Source of the DNA: Acidimicrobiia bacterium
GTDB lineage: Bacteria; Actinomycetota; Acidimicrobiia; IMCC26256; JAENVU01
NCBI GenBank assembly: GCA_025357995.1
Contig: JANYLF010000175.1
Span: 1-14,563, forward strand
Length of the DNA stretch: 14,563 bases
Reading direction: 5' to 3'
Shown here: positions 1 to 7,822 of the stretch, piece by piece
Layout: the number at the start of each line of letters is the position of its first letter
Numbering within the stretch: position 1 is the stretch's first letter
Made by a program: the position numbers and the translations under genes
The notes under the pieces: generated by a model
Seen by the model: only the letters and a program-made list of their open reading frames with translations
What the model was told of the DNA's origin: nothing
Database searches by the model: none

Positions 1-38
1 TGACCACCAACCTGTTGGACCGAGGCCTCGCCCGCTAA
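1..38 (+). CDS. C-terminal fragment of an unidentified protein
   Basis: The reading frame beginning at base 3 gives TTNLLDRGLAR and then a TAA stop at 36-38. Ten of its eleven codons end in G or C, matching the strong third-position bias of the certain genes here. The stop lies 30 bp before the end of the convergent Rieske gene, a spacing typical of this window. Only eleven residues are visible, so no family can be named. It could be chance, because short open frames are common in GC-rich DNA. Confidence 0.45.
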   Translation, partial: TTNLLDRGLAR

Positions 39-68
39 CTCCCACCGCACATCGACGGCGCGGAATCG

Positions 69-1376
69 TCACGCGTCGAACAGGTAGCGGTCGATCACGC
101 GATGCATGTGCACGACGTTGCTCTCTTGGCGCGGGTTCGTGAACAGCATGTCGTTCGCACCCGACCGCATTCCCGCTTGCACGCGCGCCAGGTTGTCGTA
201 ATCCTGGCGCGTGACCGGGTCCCACCCGAACGCGTCCCAGTCCTCGACGTACTCGACGCGCGGTGGGCGGGCTTCGCGTCGGGAGTCGGGCCACTCGAGT
301 ACCCATGTGTCGTTGATCGCGGTGTGCGGATCCTCGCCGTTCGGCCGCACGCGAAAGAGGATCGCGCTACCGGGATAGATCGGGCCGACGAGATTCGGGA
401 ACCACAACACGTCCTGCGCGCTCGTGAGTTCGTCGTCGGCAAAGGTCGACACATCGAAACCGCGCGCGGTCATGAGCTCTCTTCGGTGGGCCTGAAACGC
501 GGCGAGCAGGGTGATACCCGCCGGCGGCCCGGTGGCGAGGAGTTGGTCGACGACCGCGCGCTCGTCTTGAAGGAACGCGCCGCCGAGGCCGGCGATCATC
601 CCCTGCAGGATTTCGCCTTCCTCGTACTCGTCGTCGGTCAGCCCCAGGCGCGGACTCGGCCGCAGCTCACGGCGCGCGCCGGGCAGGCGCCCGTACCGCG
701 CGTGGGTCTCGAACTGTTCGTACGCAAGCGACGTGTCGTCGGTCCACGGCAAGATCTGCGAGTGCAAGGACTGCACGTGGTATCCCTCGTTGAACGCGTC
801 GATGACGGCCTTCCAGTTCGCCGGCAACACGGCGGTGCGCGCGAGGCGTAGCCGCATCGCGTCGAGTCGATACGGCGCGAGGAGGTCACGGAGCGGGGCA
901 AGGAACTGCGCGAGTGGTTCGGCGTGCGGGTCGAGGTTGACGAACACGAACCCACCAAACGTATCGACGTTCACCGGCCCGAGCGCGAGGTCACTCGGGA
1001 GCGCGTCACCGAAGTCGTCGCGATCGACGACATCGGTGAGCGTGCCGTCGAGTGCGTACCGCCACCCGTGGTACGGGCATCGCAGGCAGGCCGCGCCCTT
1101 CGCCTGACCCACGACGATCTTGGAACCGCGGTGACGACACGAGTTGCGCATGGCCCGAAGCACACCAGTGGCGTCGCGCACCACCAGCACCGACACCAGA
1201 CCGATCTCGTACTCCAGCACGTCGCCCGGGTTCGGAAGCTGCTCCTCACGTCCCGCGACCTGCCACACCCGACTCCACAAGCGCTCGTGCTCCAACCGCG
1301 CGAATTCGGCGGCCGTGTAGCGCGCGGTCGGGATCGCACCGTCGGCACGGGTCCGCCATACTTCGTCCACGAACAT
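69..1376 (-). CDS. Rieske non-heme iron oxygenase, alpha subunit (aromatic ring-hydroxylating type)
   Basis: This 435-residue protein has the two-domain layout of Rieske oxygenase large subunits, which use O2 and electrons from a reductase/ferredoxin to hydroxylate or dealkylate small, often aromatic, substrates in the cytosol. The N-terminal Rieske [2Fe-2S] domain shows C80-R-H82 and C100-P-Y-H103. The catalytic domain shows the iron-ligand segment N196-E-G-Y-H200 with H205. The likely aspartate ligand lies in the RQDYDN stretch before VQAGM near the C-terminus. The length is normal for the family. No beta subunit, ferredoxin or reductase gene lies nearby, so electrons must come from elsewhere. 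The ATG at 1376 is the simplest start. A TAGCCT box lies only 3 bp upstream, so a leaderless start at GTG codon 3 is possible. The gene is divergent from the acyl-CoA synthetase. Substrate unknown. Confidence 0.93.
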   Translation of the reverse strand: MFVDEVWRTRADGAIPTARYTAAEFARLEHERLWSRVWQVAGREEQLPNPGDVLEYEIGLVSVLVVRDATGVLRAMRNSCRHRGSKIVVGQAKGAACLRCPYHGWRYALDGTLTDVVDRDDFGDALPSDLALGPVNVDTFGGFVFVNLDPHAEPLAQFLAPLRDLLAPYRLDAMRLRLARTAVLPANWKAVIDAFNEGYHVQSLHSQILPWTDDTSLAYEQFETHARYGRLPGARRELRPSPRLGLTDDEYEEGEILQGMIAGLGGAFLQDERAVVDQLLATGPPAGITLLAAFQAHRRELMTARGFDVSTFADDELTSAQDVLWFPNLVGPIYPGSAILFRVRPNGEDPHTAINDTWVLEWPDSRREARPPRVEYVEDWDAFGWDPVTRQDYDNLARVQAGMRSGANDMLFTNPRQESNVVHMHRVIDRYLFDA

Positions 1377-1394
1377 CGCAGGCTACCGGCCGAA

Positions 1395-1402
1395 CGGGAG
1401 AG
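1395..1402 (+). promoter_or_regulatory. Ribosome binding site of the acyl-CoA synthetase
   Basis: GGGAGAGG sits 7 bp before the GTG at 1410. It decides the start of the acyl-CoA synthetase and shows that this mRNA carries a leader, unlike several other genes in the window. Confidence 0.65.
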
Positions 1403-1409
1403 GACGGCG

Positions 1410-3035
1410 GTGGAGTTCAACCTCGGGGACCTCTTCGAGTCGGTGGCCGGCGCGGTCCCGGATCGCGTTGCGGTCGTCGACGGTGATCGGCGCCTGACCT
1501 ACGCGGAGCTCGTCGACCGCACGACGCGGCTCGCGCACGGCCTGCGCGCCGCGGGCGTTGCGCCGGGCGAGCATGTGGGCCTGTGTATGCGCAACACCAT
1601 TGATCACATCGAGTCGATGCTTGCGTGTTACCAACTCCGGGCCGTACCCATCAACGTCAACTGGCGGTACGGCGTCGCCGAACTCACGTACCTCTTCGAC
1701 GACGCCGACACCGTGCTCGTCCTCCACGACGGCGAGTTCGGCGACGCCGTGCGCGCCGCGGCCGCGACGGTGCCAGTCGTCCGGCGCGTGATCGAGAGCG
1801 CGAGTGGCGAGTACGACGCGCTGATCGCCACCGGTTCACCGGCGCTCGATCTCGGACCGCGAGCGGGCGACGATCGCTACCTCCTCTACACCGGTGGTAC
1901 CACGGGCATGCCGAAGGGCGTGGTGTGGCGCCAAGAAGACATCTTCTTTGCCGCGATCGGAGGTGGAAATCCCGGCGGAGCACCGATCACGGACCCCGAG
2001 CAGCTCGCGCCCAATGTGATCGTCAACACGGCGCAGCGCATCGGCCCGTTTCTCGCGCCCGACGAACCCGGTCCGGAGCGCTACGTCACGCTCTCGATGG
2101 GGCCGCTCATGCACGCGAGCGGGTCGTGGGGCGCACTCGGGACACTGCTCGGCGGGGGAACGCTCGTGCTCGACGCCAGGCCGGGTCTCGACCCGGCCCG
2201 CGTCCTCGACCTCGTCGCGCGTGAACGCGTGTGTCTCCTCACGCTCGTCGGCGACGCGGGTGGGCGGCCGCTCGCGGACGCGATCGAAGCCGAGCCCGCT
2301 CGTTGGGATCTCTCGTGCCTGCGGCTCCTCGGTTCCGGCGGCAGCATGCTCTCGGCCGACGTGAAGACCCGCTTGCTGCGCGCGATTCCTTCGGTGGTTG
2401 CGATTCTCGAGGGCATGGGATCGAGCGAGTCACCCGCGCAGGCCGTCGCGGTCAGCACGCGTCGCGTCGGCGTCGCGCCCACGCTCACGTTCGCGGCGAA
2501 GGCCGAAACGATCGTCGTCGACGACGCTCGGCGACCACTCCCACCCGGCCAAGGTCTCGTCGGCCGGCTCGCCACGCGCGGTCGCGTTCCGCTCGAGTAC
2601 TACAAGGACCCCGAACGATCGGCGCGTACGTTCGTGACCATCGACGGCACGCGCTACTCGCTCCCTGGTGACCGCGCGACCGTCGACGCCGACGGCACCA
2701 TCCATCTCGTCGGTCGCGGCTCGGCCTGCATCAACACAGGCGGCGAGAAGGTGTACCCCGAAGAGGTCGAAGCCGTCTTGCTCACTCACCCGGATGTCCA
2801 GGACGCGCTCGTGGTCGCCGCACCCGACGATCACTACGGAAGCGTGGTGTGCGCCCTCGTGGTGGCGGCCGGCACTGCGCCGACCGTCGAGGAACTCCGC
2901 GCCCACTGCCACGGCAAACTCGCGGGCTACAAGGCACCCCGTCGCGTCATCGCGGTGGAGGCCATCGCTCGCACGCCCGCGGGCAAGCCCGACTACGCCT
3001 GGGCCGCCGAGGTGCTCGTCGCTCCAGAACGATAG
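1410..3035 (+). CDS. FadD19-like acyl-CoA synthetase (AMP-forming)
   Basis: This 541-residue adenylate-forming enzyme should activate a carboxylic acid with ATP and CoA through an acyl-adenylate. The P-loop motif YTGGTTGMPKG lies at residues 160-170. It is followed by VWRQEDIFF, a stretch I associate with the mycobacterial FadD17/FadD19 group that acts on sterol side chains and other bulky acids. GMGSSES is the motif A5 region. GGEKVYPEEVE marks the C-terminal swing domain, and the catalytic lysine is K526 in GKPDYAWA. The GTG at 1410 is chosen because a strong ribosome site (GGGAGAGG, 1395-1402) precedes it and the protein then begins at the normal N-terminus. Longer upstream reading frame only shadows the Rieske gene. 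It heads a + strand cluster and lies 31 bp before the serine hydrolase. The family is certain. The steroid or terpenoid substrate is inference. Confidence 0.93.
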   Translation: MEFNLGDLFESVAGAVPDRVAVVDGDRRLTYAELVDRTTRLAHGLRAAGVAPGEHVGLCMRNTIDHIESMLACYQLRAVPINVNWRYGVAELTYLFDDADTVLVLHDGEFGDAVRAAAATVPVVRRVIESASGEYDALIATGSPALDLGPRAGDDRYLLYTGGTTGMPKGVVWRQEDIFFAAIGGGNPGGAPITDPEQLAPNVIVNTAQRIGPFLAPDEPGPERYVTLSMGPLMHASGSWGALGTLLGGGTLVLDARPGLDPARVLDLVARERVCLLTLVGDAGGRPLADAIEAEPARWDLSCLRLLGSGGSMLSADVKTRLLRAIPSVVAILEGMGSSESPAQAVAVSTRRVGVAPTLTFAAKAETIVVDDARRPLPPGQGLVGRLATRGRVPLEYYKDPERSARTFVTIDGTRYSLPGDRATVDADGTIHLVGRGSACINTGGEKVYPEEVEAVLLTHPDVQDALVVAAPDDHYGSVVCALVVAAGTAPTVEELRAHCHGKLAGYKAPRRVIAVEAIARTPAGKPDYAWAAEVLVAPER

Positions 3036-3054
3036 GTTGGCGCGGCGGTTCGAA

Positions 3055-3061
3055 CGAGGAG
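3055..3061 (+). promoter_or_regulatory. Ribosome binding site of the EstB-like hydrolase
   Basis: A CGAGGAG stretch lies 5-6 bp before the GTG at 3067. It fixes that codon as the start although the frame stays open far upstream into the preceding gene. Confidence 0.6.
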
Positions 3062-3066
3062 ACAAC

Positions 3067-4209
3067 GTGGCCGATATCCAAGGAGCGTGCGACGCTCGAT
3101 TCACCGAGCTCCGCGACATCTTGAGCACCAATATCGATTCGGGCGCCGACCTCGGCGCGTCGGTCGCAGTCGTGCTCGACGGCGAGATGGTCGTCGACAT
3201 GTGGGGTGGCTGGTCCGACGAGGCGCAGACCGCACCGTGGGTGGAAGACACGATCACCAACGTGTGGTCGACCACCAAGACGATGGTCGCCCTCAGCGCG
3301 CTCCTCCTCGTCGAGCACGGTCAGATCGACGTGTTTGCCCCCGTCGCGAAGTACTGGCCCGAGTTCGCGCAGAACGGCAAGGAGAACATCGAGGTCCGTC
3401 ACCTGATGTCGCACACGTCGGGACTCGCGGCATGGAATCAACCGGTGACCAACGACGACATCTACGACTGGGAGATCTCCACCAAGATGCTCGCGGCCCA
3501 GGAGCCGTGGTGGGAGCCCGGCGAGGGCTCGGGCTATCACGTCCTCAACCACGGACACCTCATCGGCGAAGTCATCCGTCGCGTCGACGGGCGCGGGCTC
3601 AAGCAATTCGTGCACGAGGAGCTCGCCGAGCCGTTCGGTGCCGACTTCCAGATCGGCCTGCGCGACGAAGACCTCCACCGCGTCTCTGACGTGATTCCCC
3701 CACCACCGTTCCCGATCGACCTCGAGTCGCTCGATCCCACGAGCATTCCCATCCGTGCGCTCACCAGCCCCCTCATCGACCCGCCGACGGCGAACACCGC
3801 CGGTTGGCGCGGCGCCGACATCGGCGGTGCGAACGGCCACGGCAACGCGCGCTCGGTCGCCCGGCTCCAACAGATCGTGGGCAACGGCGGCACCATCGAC
3901 GGCCGGCAGGTCCTGAGCTCGAAGACGATCGACCTCATCTTCCAGGAGCAGTCGTCGGGTCCCGATCGAGTGCTCTTCGTTCCGCTGCGCTTCGGAATCG
4001 GCTACGGCCTGCCCGAGCCCGAGACGCTCCCGTACATCCCCGACGGTGACGAGATCTGCTTCTGGGGCGGGTACGGCGGATCCATGATCGTGATGGACCG
4101 GACGCGCCGCCTCACGATCGCGTACATGATGAACAAGATGGAAGGCGGCGTGATCGGCGGTGTCCGCAGCGCGGCACTGCTCGAAGCCACTTTCCGCGCC
4201 CTCCCCTGA
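3067..4209 (+). CDS. Serine hydrolase of the class C beta-lactamase fold, EstB-like esterase
   Basis: This 380-residue protein belongs to the beta-lactamase-related serine hydrolases, which include esterases, DD-peptidases and lactonases. The nucleophile motif is S68-T-T-K71, HTSGL follows at 116-120, and the tyrosine of the second motif is Y157 in GYHVLNHG. The third motif reads W333-G-G, as in EstB-type esterases, instead of the KTG or HxG of true beta-lactamases and peptidases. I see no signal peptide, so it is probably cytosolic. The GTG at 3067 is preceded by GAGGAG and starts the conserved N-terminus. It lies 31 bp after the acyl-CoA synthetase and 30 bp before the LLM oxidoreductase, which suggests one transcript. 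A role as carboxylesterase or lactonase on a catabolic intermediate is inference. It is a paralogue of the hydrolase at 6594-7721. Confidence 0.9.
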   Translation: MADIQGACDARFTELRDILSTNIDSGADLGASVAVVLDGEMVVDMWGGWSDEAQTAPWVEDTITNVWSTTKTMVALSALLLVEHGQIDVFAPVAKYWPEFAQNGKENIEVRHLMSHTSGLAAWNQPVTNDDIYDWEISTKMLAAQEPWWEPGEGSGYHVLNHGHLIGEVIRRVDGRGLKQFVHEELAEPFGADFQIGLRDEDLHRVSDVIPPPPFPIDLESLDPTSIPIRALTSPLIDPPTANTAGWRGADIGGANGHGNARSVARLQQIVGNGGTIDGRQVLSSKTIDLIFQEQSSGPDRVLFVPLRFGIGYGLPEPETLPYIPDGDEICFWGGYGGSMIVMDRTRRLTIAYMMNKMEGGVIGGVRSAALLEATFRALP

Positions 4210-4239
4210 CCCCCACTCGAACGAAAGTGCCTGACTCGA

Positions 4240-5217
4240 ATGACTCGACTCGGATATCAGATCCCCAACTTCACTTACCCCGGCGTCGACAGCGCGGGCA
4301 TCTTCGACGTCGTCGCGATGCAAGCTGCGGCCGCGGATCGCAGCGGCTTCGACACGGTCCTGCTGATGGACCACTTCTACCAACTGCCGATGCTCGGCGA
4401 CCCCGACGCCAACATGCTCGAGTGTTACACCACGCTCGGCGCGCTGGCGCGGGAGACGAAGACGGTGCGGCTCGGCGCGCTCGTCACCGGCAACACGTAC
4501 CGCAACCCGGCGCTGCTCGCGAAGATCATCACGGCGCTCGACGTCGTTTCCGGTGGTCGTGCGCAGCTGGGCATCGGCGCCGGATGGTTCGAGTTCGAAC
4601 ACGATTCGCTCGGTTACGAGTTCAACACGTTCACTGAGCGGTTCGAGAAACTCGAAGAGGCGCTCCAGATCATCATTCCGATGCTGCGCGACGAGAACCC
4701 CTCGCTCGACGGGAAGTACTACCGAGTGTCGAACGCGATGAATCACCCCGTGCCCGTGTCGCGCGTTCCGATCATGATCGGAGGCAGCGGCGAGCAGAAG
4801 ACGCTGCGCATGGTGGCGCAGTACGCGGACGAGTCGAACCTCACGTCGCCACCGGAAGAGCTGCCCCGGAAGCTCGAAGTGTTGGCGGCGCACTGCGAAC
4901 GACTCGGCCGCGATCGCTCCGAGATCACAATGAGCCAGCACACCAACGTCGTGCTGGCACCGACCCACGAGCAGGCCTTCGACGAGTTCGCCGACGCACT
5001 CCAGATGCGCAACATCGACCTGCGCAACGGCGATCCCGACTTCCGCGCCATGATCGAGGGCATGGTGATCCTCGGCGACCCGGACGAAGTGGGCGAACGC
5101 CTCTCGGCAATCCTCGCGCTCGGTGCGCAAGGACTCACCATGTCGGCTCCGGCCAATGGCTTCATACCCGAGCGCGTCGACCTCCTCGGGTCCGTCGCCT
5201 CCAAGGTCCTCGCGTAA
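4240..5217 (+). CDS. LLM-class, probably F420-dependent, oxidoreductase
   Basis: This 325-residue protein has the luciferase-like monooxygenase (TIM-barrel) fold. It begins directly with the first strand (GYQIPNF) and carries MDHFYQLP near residue 43 and the family stretch RLGALVTGNTYRNPALLAK. RAQLGIGAGWFEFEH follows, with PIMIGGSGEQKTLR in the second half. In actinomycetes this subgroup usually uses the deazaflavin F420 for hydride transfer, though some members use FMN. The sequence alone does not settle the cofactor. It is the last gene of the 1410-5217 cluster and probably performs a redox step on the compound handled by the synthetase and hydrolase (inference). The ATG at 4240 has only a weak upstream purine stretch, so translation may depend on its neighbours. 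It is convergent with the methyltransferase, 11 bp away. Confidence 0.92.
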   Translation: MTRLGYQIPNFTYPGVDSAGIFDVVAMQAAAADRSGFDTVLLMDHFYQLPMLGDPDANMLECYTTLGALARETKTVRLGALVTGNTYRNPALLAKIITALDVVSGGRAQLGIGAGWFEFEHDSLGYEFNTFTERFEKLEEALQIIIPMLRDENPSLDGKYYRVSNAMNHPVPVSRVPIMIGGSGEQKTLRMVAQYADESNLTSPPEELPRKLEVLAAHCERLGRDRSEITMSQHTNVVLAPTHEQAFDEFADALQMRNIDLRNGDPDFRAMIEGMVILGDPDEVGERLSAILALGAQGLTMSAPANGFIPERVDLLGSVASKVLA

Positions 5218-5239
5218 CCCGCGCCCCGTCAGACGCGGG
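5218..5239. terminator. Possible bidirectional terminator hairpin
   Basis: CCCGCG (5218-5223) and CGCGGG (5234-5239) form a six-pair all-GC stem with a 10-nt loop. It starts directly after the LLM stop codon and covers the end of the convergent methyltransferase gene. There is no T-run on either side, so classical intrinsic termination is uncertain. Actinomycete terminators often lack the T-run. Confidence 0.35.
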
Positions 5240-5789
5240 CGTGGACCCAGAAGGCGAACTCGTTGACGGTGATGTTGGTATCGGCAAAACCCGCGAGCGC
5301 GAGGCGCGCCTCCAGGGTCGACGGATCAATCGGGTTGTACACGTCGTCGTGATGGAAGTCGCGTAAGGCGTCGCTTCCAAGCGAGTCGTTCAACACGACC
5401 GTCCCTCCCGGCGCGACCACGCGCGCCAGCTCGGAGAAGATTCGGTCCTGGCGCTCGACGGTCGGTACGTGGTGCAACATCGTGAAGCTCACCGCGGCCG
5501 AGAAACGGTCGGTCGGCAACGGAAGGTCGGTCGCGTCGGCATTGAGGACTTCCACGTTGGCGCCATCCAGGCGCGTGGCCAACGACGCCGCCAACGTTGG
5601 ATCCAACTCCACCGCGGTCAGCTGCGCGACTCGCGTCTTCAACAGGTCCGTCGTGAGCCCGGGTCCGGAACCGATCTCGAGCAGGTCGTCGCCGAGCTCG
5701 ACACCGTCGAGCACGGTCGGAAAGATCGTCTCGGCGAGGAACGCGCCCCACTCGGCGCTGGCACACACATTGAGATGGTCGTCGTTCAT
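5229..5789 (-). CDS. Class I SAM-dependent methyltransferase
   Basis: This 186-residue Rossmann-fold methyltransferase is of the Methyltransf_11/UbiE type. Motif I reads LLEIGSGPG (residues 36-44). The acidic residue that binds the SAM ribose is in VELDP (60-64). NADATDLPLP and the FTMLHHVP segment follow, then VAPGGTVVLND. It is short for the family, a minimal core with no obvious substrate-binding insert, so the substrate (small molecule or lipid) cannot be named. The ATG at 5789 is chosen over an in-frame ATG at 5876. The longer form would run into the divergent AraC gene, and the conserved part begins just after 5789. A TACCGT box 7 bp upstream fits leaderless transcription. It is divergent from the AraC regulator, a possible controller. 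Confidence 0.88.
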   Translation of the reverse strand: MNDDHLNVCASAEWGAFLAETIFPTVLDGVELGDDLLEIGSGPGLTTDLLKTRVAQLTAVELDPTLAASLATRLDGANVEVLNADATDLPLPTDRFSAAVSFTMLHHVPTVERQDRIFSELARVVAPGGTVVLNDSLGSDALRDFHHDDVYNPIDPSTLEARLALAGFADTNITVNEFAFWVHARV

Positions 5790-5844
5790 ACCGACGACGG
5801 TACGGAACTGCGCCGATGTCGTCGAGTACGTACGCTGACAGCCG
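5790..5844. promoter_or_regulatory. Divergent promoter region, methyltransferase / AraC regulator
   Basis: This 55-bp gap must drive both genes. On the - strand TACCGT (5802-5797) lies 7 bp before the methyltransferase ATG. On the + strand TACGCT (5831-5836) lies 8 bp before the AraC ATG. Both match the actinomycete -10 pattern TANNNT and would give leaderless mRNAs. No clear -35 is seen. An 8-bp palindrome GTACGTAC spans 5826-5833 beside the + strand box and could be part of a regulator site. Confidence 0.4.
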
Positions 5845-6609
5845 ATGTCGCCAAACGGACACCCCACGCCGGCCATCGTGACGAAGTGGTTCCCGCTGCC
5901 CCGGGGCGAAGCGTTCGCCCGCCACTCGCACCCCGATCATCAGCTCGCGTGGGCATCAGAGGGCGTGGTCACGGTCGCCATCGACGACTCCACGTGGGTG
6001 CTCCCCCGCTCCCGCGCGCTCTGGATCCCGGCCGAGACGCCGCACACCACCACTGCTGCGTCCCGCTCACTGCTGGGCGGGATCTACTTCCCGCCGAGCA
6101 CGTGTCCGATCCCGTGGACTGAACCGACGGTGGTGACGGTGACCGATCTGTTGGCCGAGCTGCTCGTTCATCTCACGAACGATGCGGCGCGCCGGCACGC
6201 GCGCGACCGCGCCGAGGCCGTCGTCTTCGACCTCCTGGAACCGATCGCGATCACCACGCTGCATCTGCCGCGACCCACCGACGATCGTGCCGCGCGCGTC
6301 GCCGACGCGCTCGTGCACGACCCCTCCGACGCGCGCACGCTCGCCCACTGGGGTCATCACGTGGGCGCGAGCGATCGGACGCTTGCTCGCGCGTTTGTCA
6401 CGGATACCGGCCTCACGTTCAGCGCGTGGCGAACGCAACTCCGTCTCGGCGCGGCCCTCCCACTCCTGGCCGACGGCATTTCCGTGGCCAACGCAGCACG
6501 CGCGGTCGGCTACGGGAACCCGAGCGCATTCATCGTCGCGTTCCGCCGCGTGCTCGGAACGTCGCCGGGCGCGTACTTCAATCGAGATCGCGCTCACACC
6601 GACGCGTAG
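5845..6609 (+). CDS. AraC-family transcriptional regulator with N-terminal cupin sensor
   Basis: This 254-residue regulator has an N-terminal cupin-like sensing domain, seen as HSHPDHQLAW (27-36) and the IPAETPH turn (61-67). A C-terminal pair of helix-turn-helix motifs follows at about residues 166-185 and 213-235. The second includes the family signature in VANAARAVGYGNPSAFIVAFRRVLGTSPGAYF, written here only to show that it is complete. Length and order match cupin-type AraC regulators that sense small molecules. The ATG at 5845 has no ribosome site but a TACGCT box 8 bp upstream. It is divergent from the methyltransferase and overlaps the convergent serine hydrolase by 16 bp. Likely targets are its own promoter and the methyltransferase (inference). 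Ligand unknown. Confidence 0.9.
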   Translation: MSPNGHPTPAIVTKWFPLPRGEAFARHSHPDHQLAWASEGVVTVAIDDSTWVLPRSRALWIPAETPHTTTAASRSLLGGIYFPPSTCPIPWTEPTVVTVTDLLAELLVHLTNDAARRHARDRAEAVVFDLLEPIAITTLHLPRPTDDRAARVADALVHDPSDARTLAHWGHHVGASDRTLARAFVTDTGLTFSAWRTQLRLGAALPLLADGISVANAARAVGYGNPSAFIVAFRRVLGTSPGAYFNRDRAHTDA

Positions 6610-7721
6610 ACCGCCTCGATCAACGCTCGATTGCGCGTACTTTGCCAGCGCGGGATCACATCGTTCATCACGTACCCGAACGCGATGCCCGCGTCGGGAT
6701 CCGCGAACCCCAGCGAGCCACCCGTTCCGAAGTGCCCGAAGCTCCGGGGGTTCGGGCCGAACGGCCGCCGCGGCGTGGTCGGCTTGAACCCGAGCCCGAA
6801 CGTGACGTCTTCCCCGAGCGTGGGACAGAAGCCCTCGGATTGCGGCCGGGTCGCCTCCGCCAGGAGCTCAGGCGACAGCAACCGACCCGGAACCAACAGT
6901 GCGGCGTAGATCCTCGCGACTCCGGTCGCCGTTCCATGCCCGTTGGTCGCCGGTATCTGGGCACCCCGCCACTCCGACGTATTCACAACTCCAGCCGAGC
7001 AGAAGCCGGGTGGGTTGAAGTAGCTGAGCATCGTCATGCGCGCATCACCCTCGAACTGATACGGATCCGGGAAGGGCGAGGGTGGTGCCCACAACAGCTC
7101 CGCGCACCGCACCTGCTCCGCGACCGGAACCCCGAACCAGACATCGGCCGCGAGTGGTGCCGCGATCGCCCGTAGCCGCGCGCCCGGCATCTCGCCGCTC
7201 ACGCGCCGCGCGATCTCACCAATGAGATGGCCATACGTATTCGTGTGATAGCTGTGCCGCGTCCCGGGTTCCCACCACGCGGGCGTCGCCGCGATCGCCG
7301 CGGTCATACGATCCCACGACCACAGATCGTCGTTCGTGAGCGGTGCACGGATGGCCGGAACCCCGGCGCGATGACACAACGCGTGGCGAACCGTCGCGGT
7401 TTCCTTGCCTCCCGCCGCGAACTCGGACCATACCGACGCGACCCGATCGTCGAGATCGATCCGACCTTCGTCGACGAGCCGGAGCAACGACAACGCGACG
7501 AGTGCCTTCCCAACGGAGTAGAAATCGACGATCGTGTCGGGCTGCCACACGCGTGTGCGGGCACCATCGGCCCAGCCGCCGACGAGATCGACCACGATCT
7601 CGCCGTTGCGGATCACCGTCACAGCCGCGCCGACATCTCCGCGCTCCGCGAAGTTCGCGGCAAATGCCTCGCGCACGGCCACGAACTCCGAGTCGCAGTG
7701 TCCGGAGATGGGCGCTTCCAT
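6594..7721 (-). CDS. Serine hydrolase of the beta-lactamase fold (second paralogue, HxG type)
   Basis: This 375-residue hydrolase is of the same family as the one at 3067-4209. It carries S69-V-G-K72 as the nucleophile/general-base motif, Y158-H-T-N161 as the second motif and H330-F-G332 (in GHFGTGGS) as the third. The third motif thus follows the HxG pattern rather than the EstB-like WGG of its paralogue, which points to a different substrate or pH preference. The second hydrolase conserves other shared blocks, such as WWEPG, GHLIGE and EWRGAQIP, where the first has WRGADI. No signal peptide is visible. The ATG at 7721 lacks both a ribosome site and a TANNNT box, so the start is less certain than the family. 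Its 3' end overlaps the AraC gene by 16 bp. Esterase, lactonase or peptidase activity cannot be told apart. Confidence 0.9.
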   Translation of the reverse strand: MEAPISGHCDSEFVAVREAFAANFAERGDVGAAVTVIRNGEIVVDLVGGWADGARTRVWQPDTIVDFYSVGKALVALSLLRLVDEGRIDLDDRVASVWSEFAAGGKETATVRHALCHRAGVPAIRAPLTNDDLWSWDRMTAAIAATPAWWEPGTRHSYHTNTYGHLIGEIARRVSGEMPGARLRAIAAPLAADVWFGVPVAEQVRCAELLWAPPSPFPDPYQFEGDARMTMLSYFNPPGFCSAGVVNTSEWRGAQIPATNGHGTATGVARIYAALLVPGRLLSPELLAEATRPQSEGFCPTLGEDVTFGLGFKPTTPRRPFGPNPRSFGHFGTGGSLGFADPDAGIAFGYVMNDVIPRWQSTRNRALIEAVYASV

Positions 7722-7822
7722 CGCGCGGAGCTTGCCACTCGCGCCGGCATCGGGAGCAAACTCTCAGAAATTTCGCCAGGCGGACGCCATCCCGGGGAGC
7801 GAGCCTCCGTACGCTCGTCGCG
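7722..7822. promoter_or_regulatory. Divergent intergenic region, serine hydrolase / mannosyltransferase-like gene
   Basis: This is the longest non-coding gap in the window (101 bp). It holds a locally AT-rich patch with an 8-bp palindrome GAAATTTC (7767-7774). TACGCT (7810-7815) lies 7 bp before the GTG at 7823, a likely -10 for a leaderless + strand transcript. I see no clear promoter box for the - strand hydrolase. Confidence 0.4.

Noticed and set aside
4215..4248. Three copies of ACTCGA around the LLM start codon
   Set aside because: A six-base repeat with uneven spacing (19 and 9 bp), partly inside coding sequence, is weak evidence for an operator.
2947..5130. A 727-codon open frame on the - strand
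   Set aside because: It lies antisense to three well-supported enzymes, has an unnatural composition and no family motif. Long shadows are expected with high GC at third positions.
5826..5833. GTACGTAC as a stand-alone AraC operator
   Set aside because: An 8-bp palindrome is short, and AraC-family regulators usually bind direct repeats. It is kept only as part of the promoter region.
5790..5876. Upstream ATG (5876) for the methyltransferase
   Set aside because: It would overlap the divergent AraC gene and its promoter and add 29 residues unrelated to the fold.
7343..7822. A longer N-terminus for the mannosyltransferase-like protein
   Set aside because: The extension is arginine-rich, antisense to the serine hydrolase and lacks membrane segments. 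The protein proper begins at 7823.
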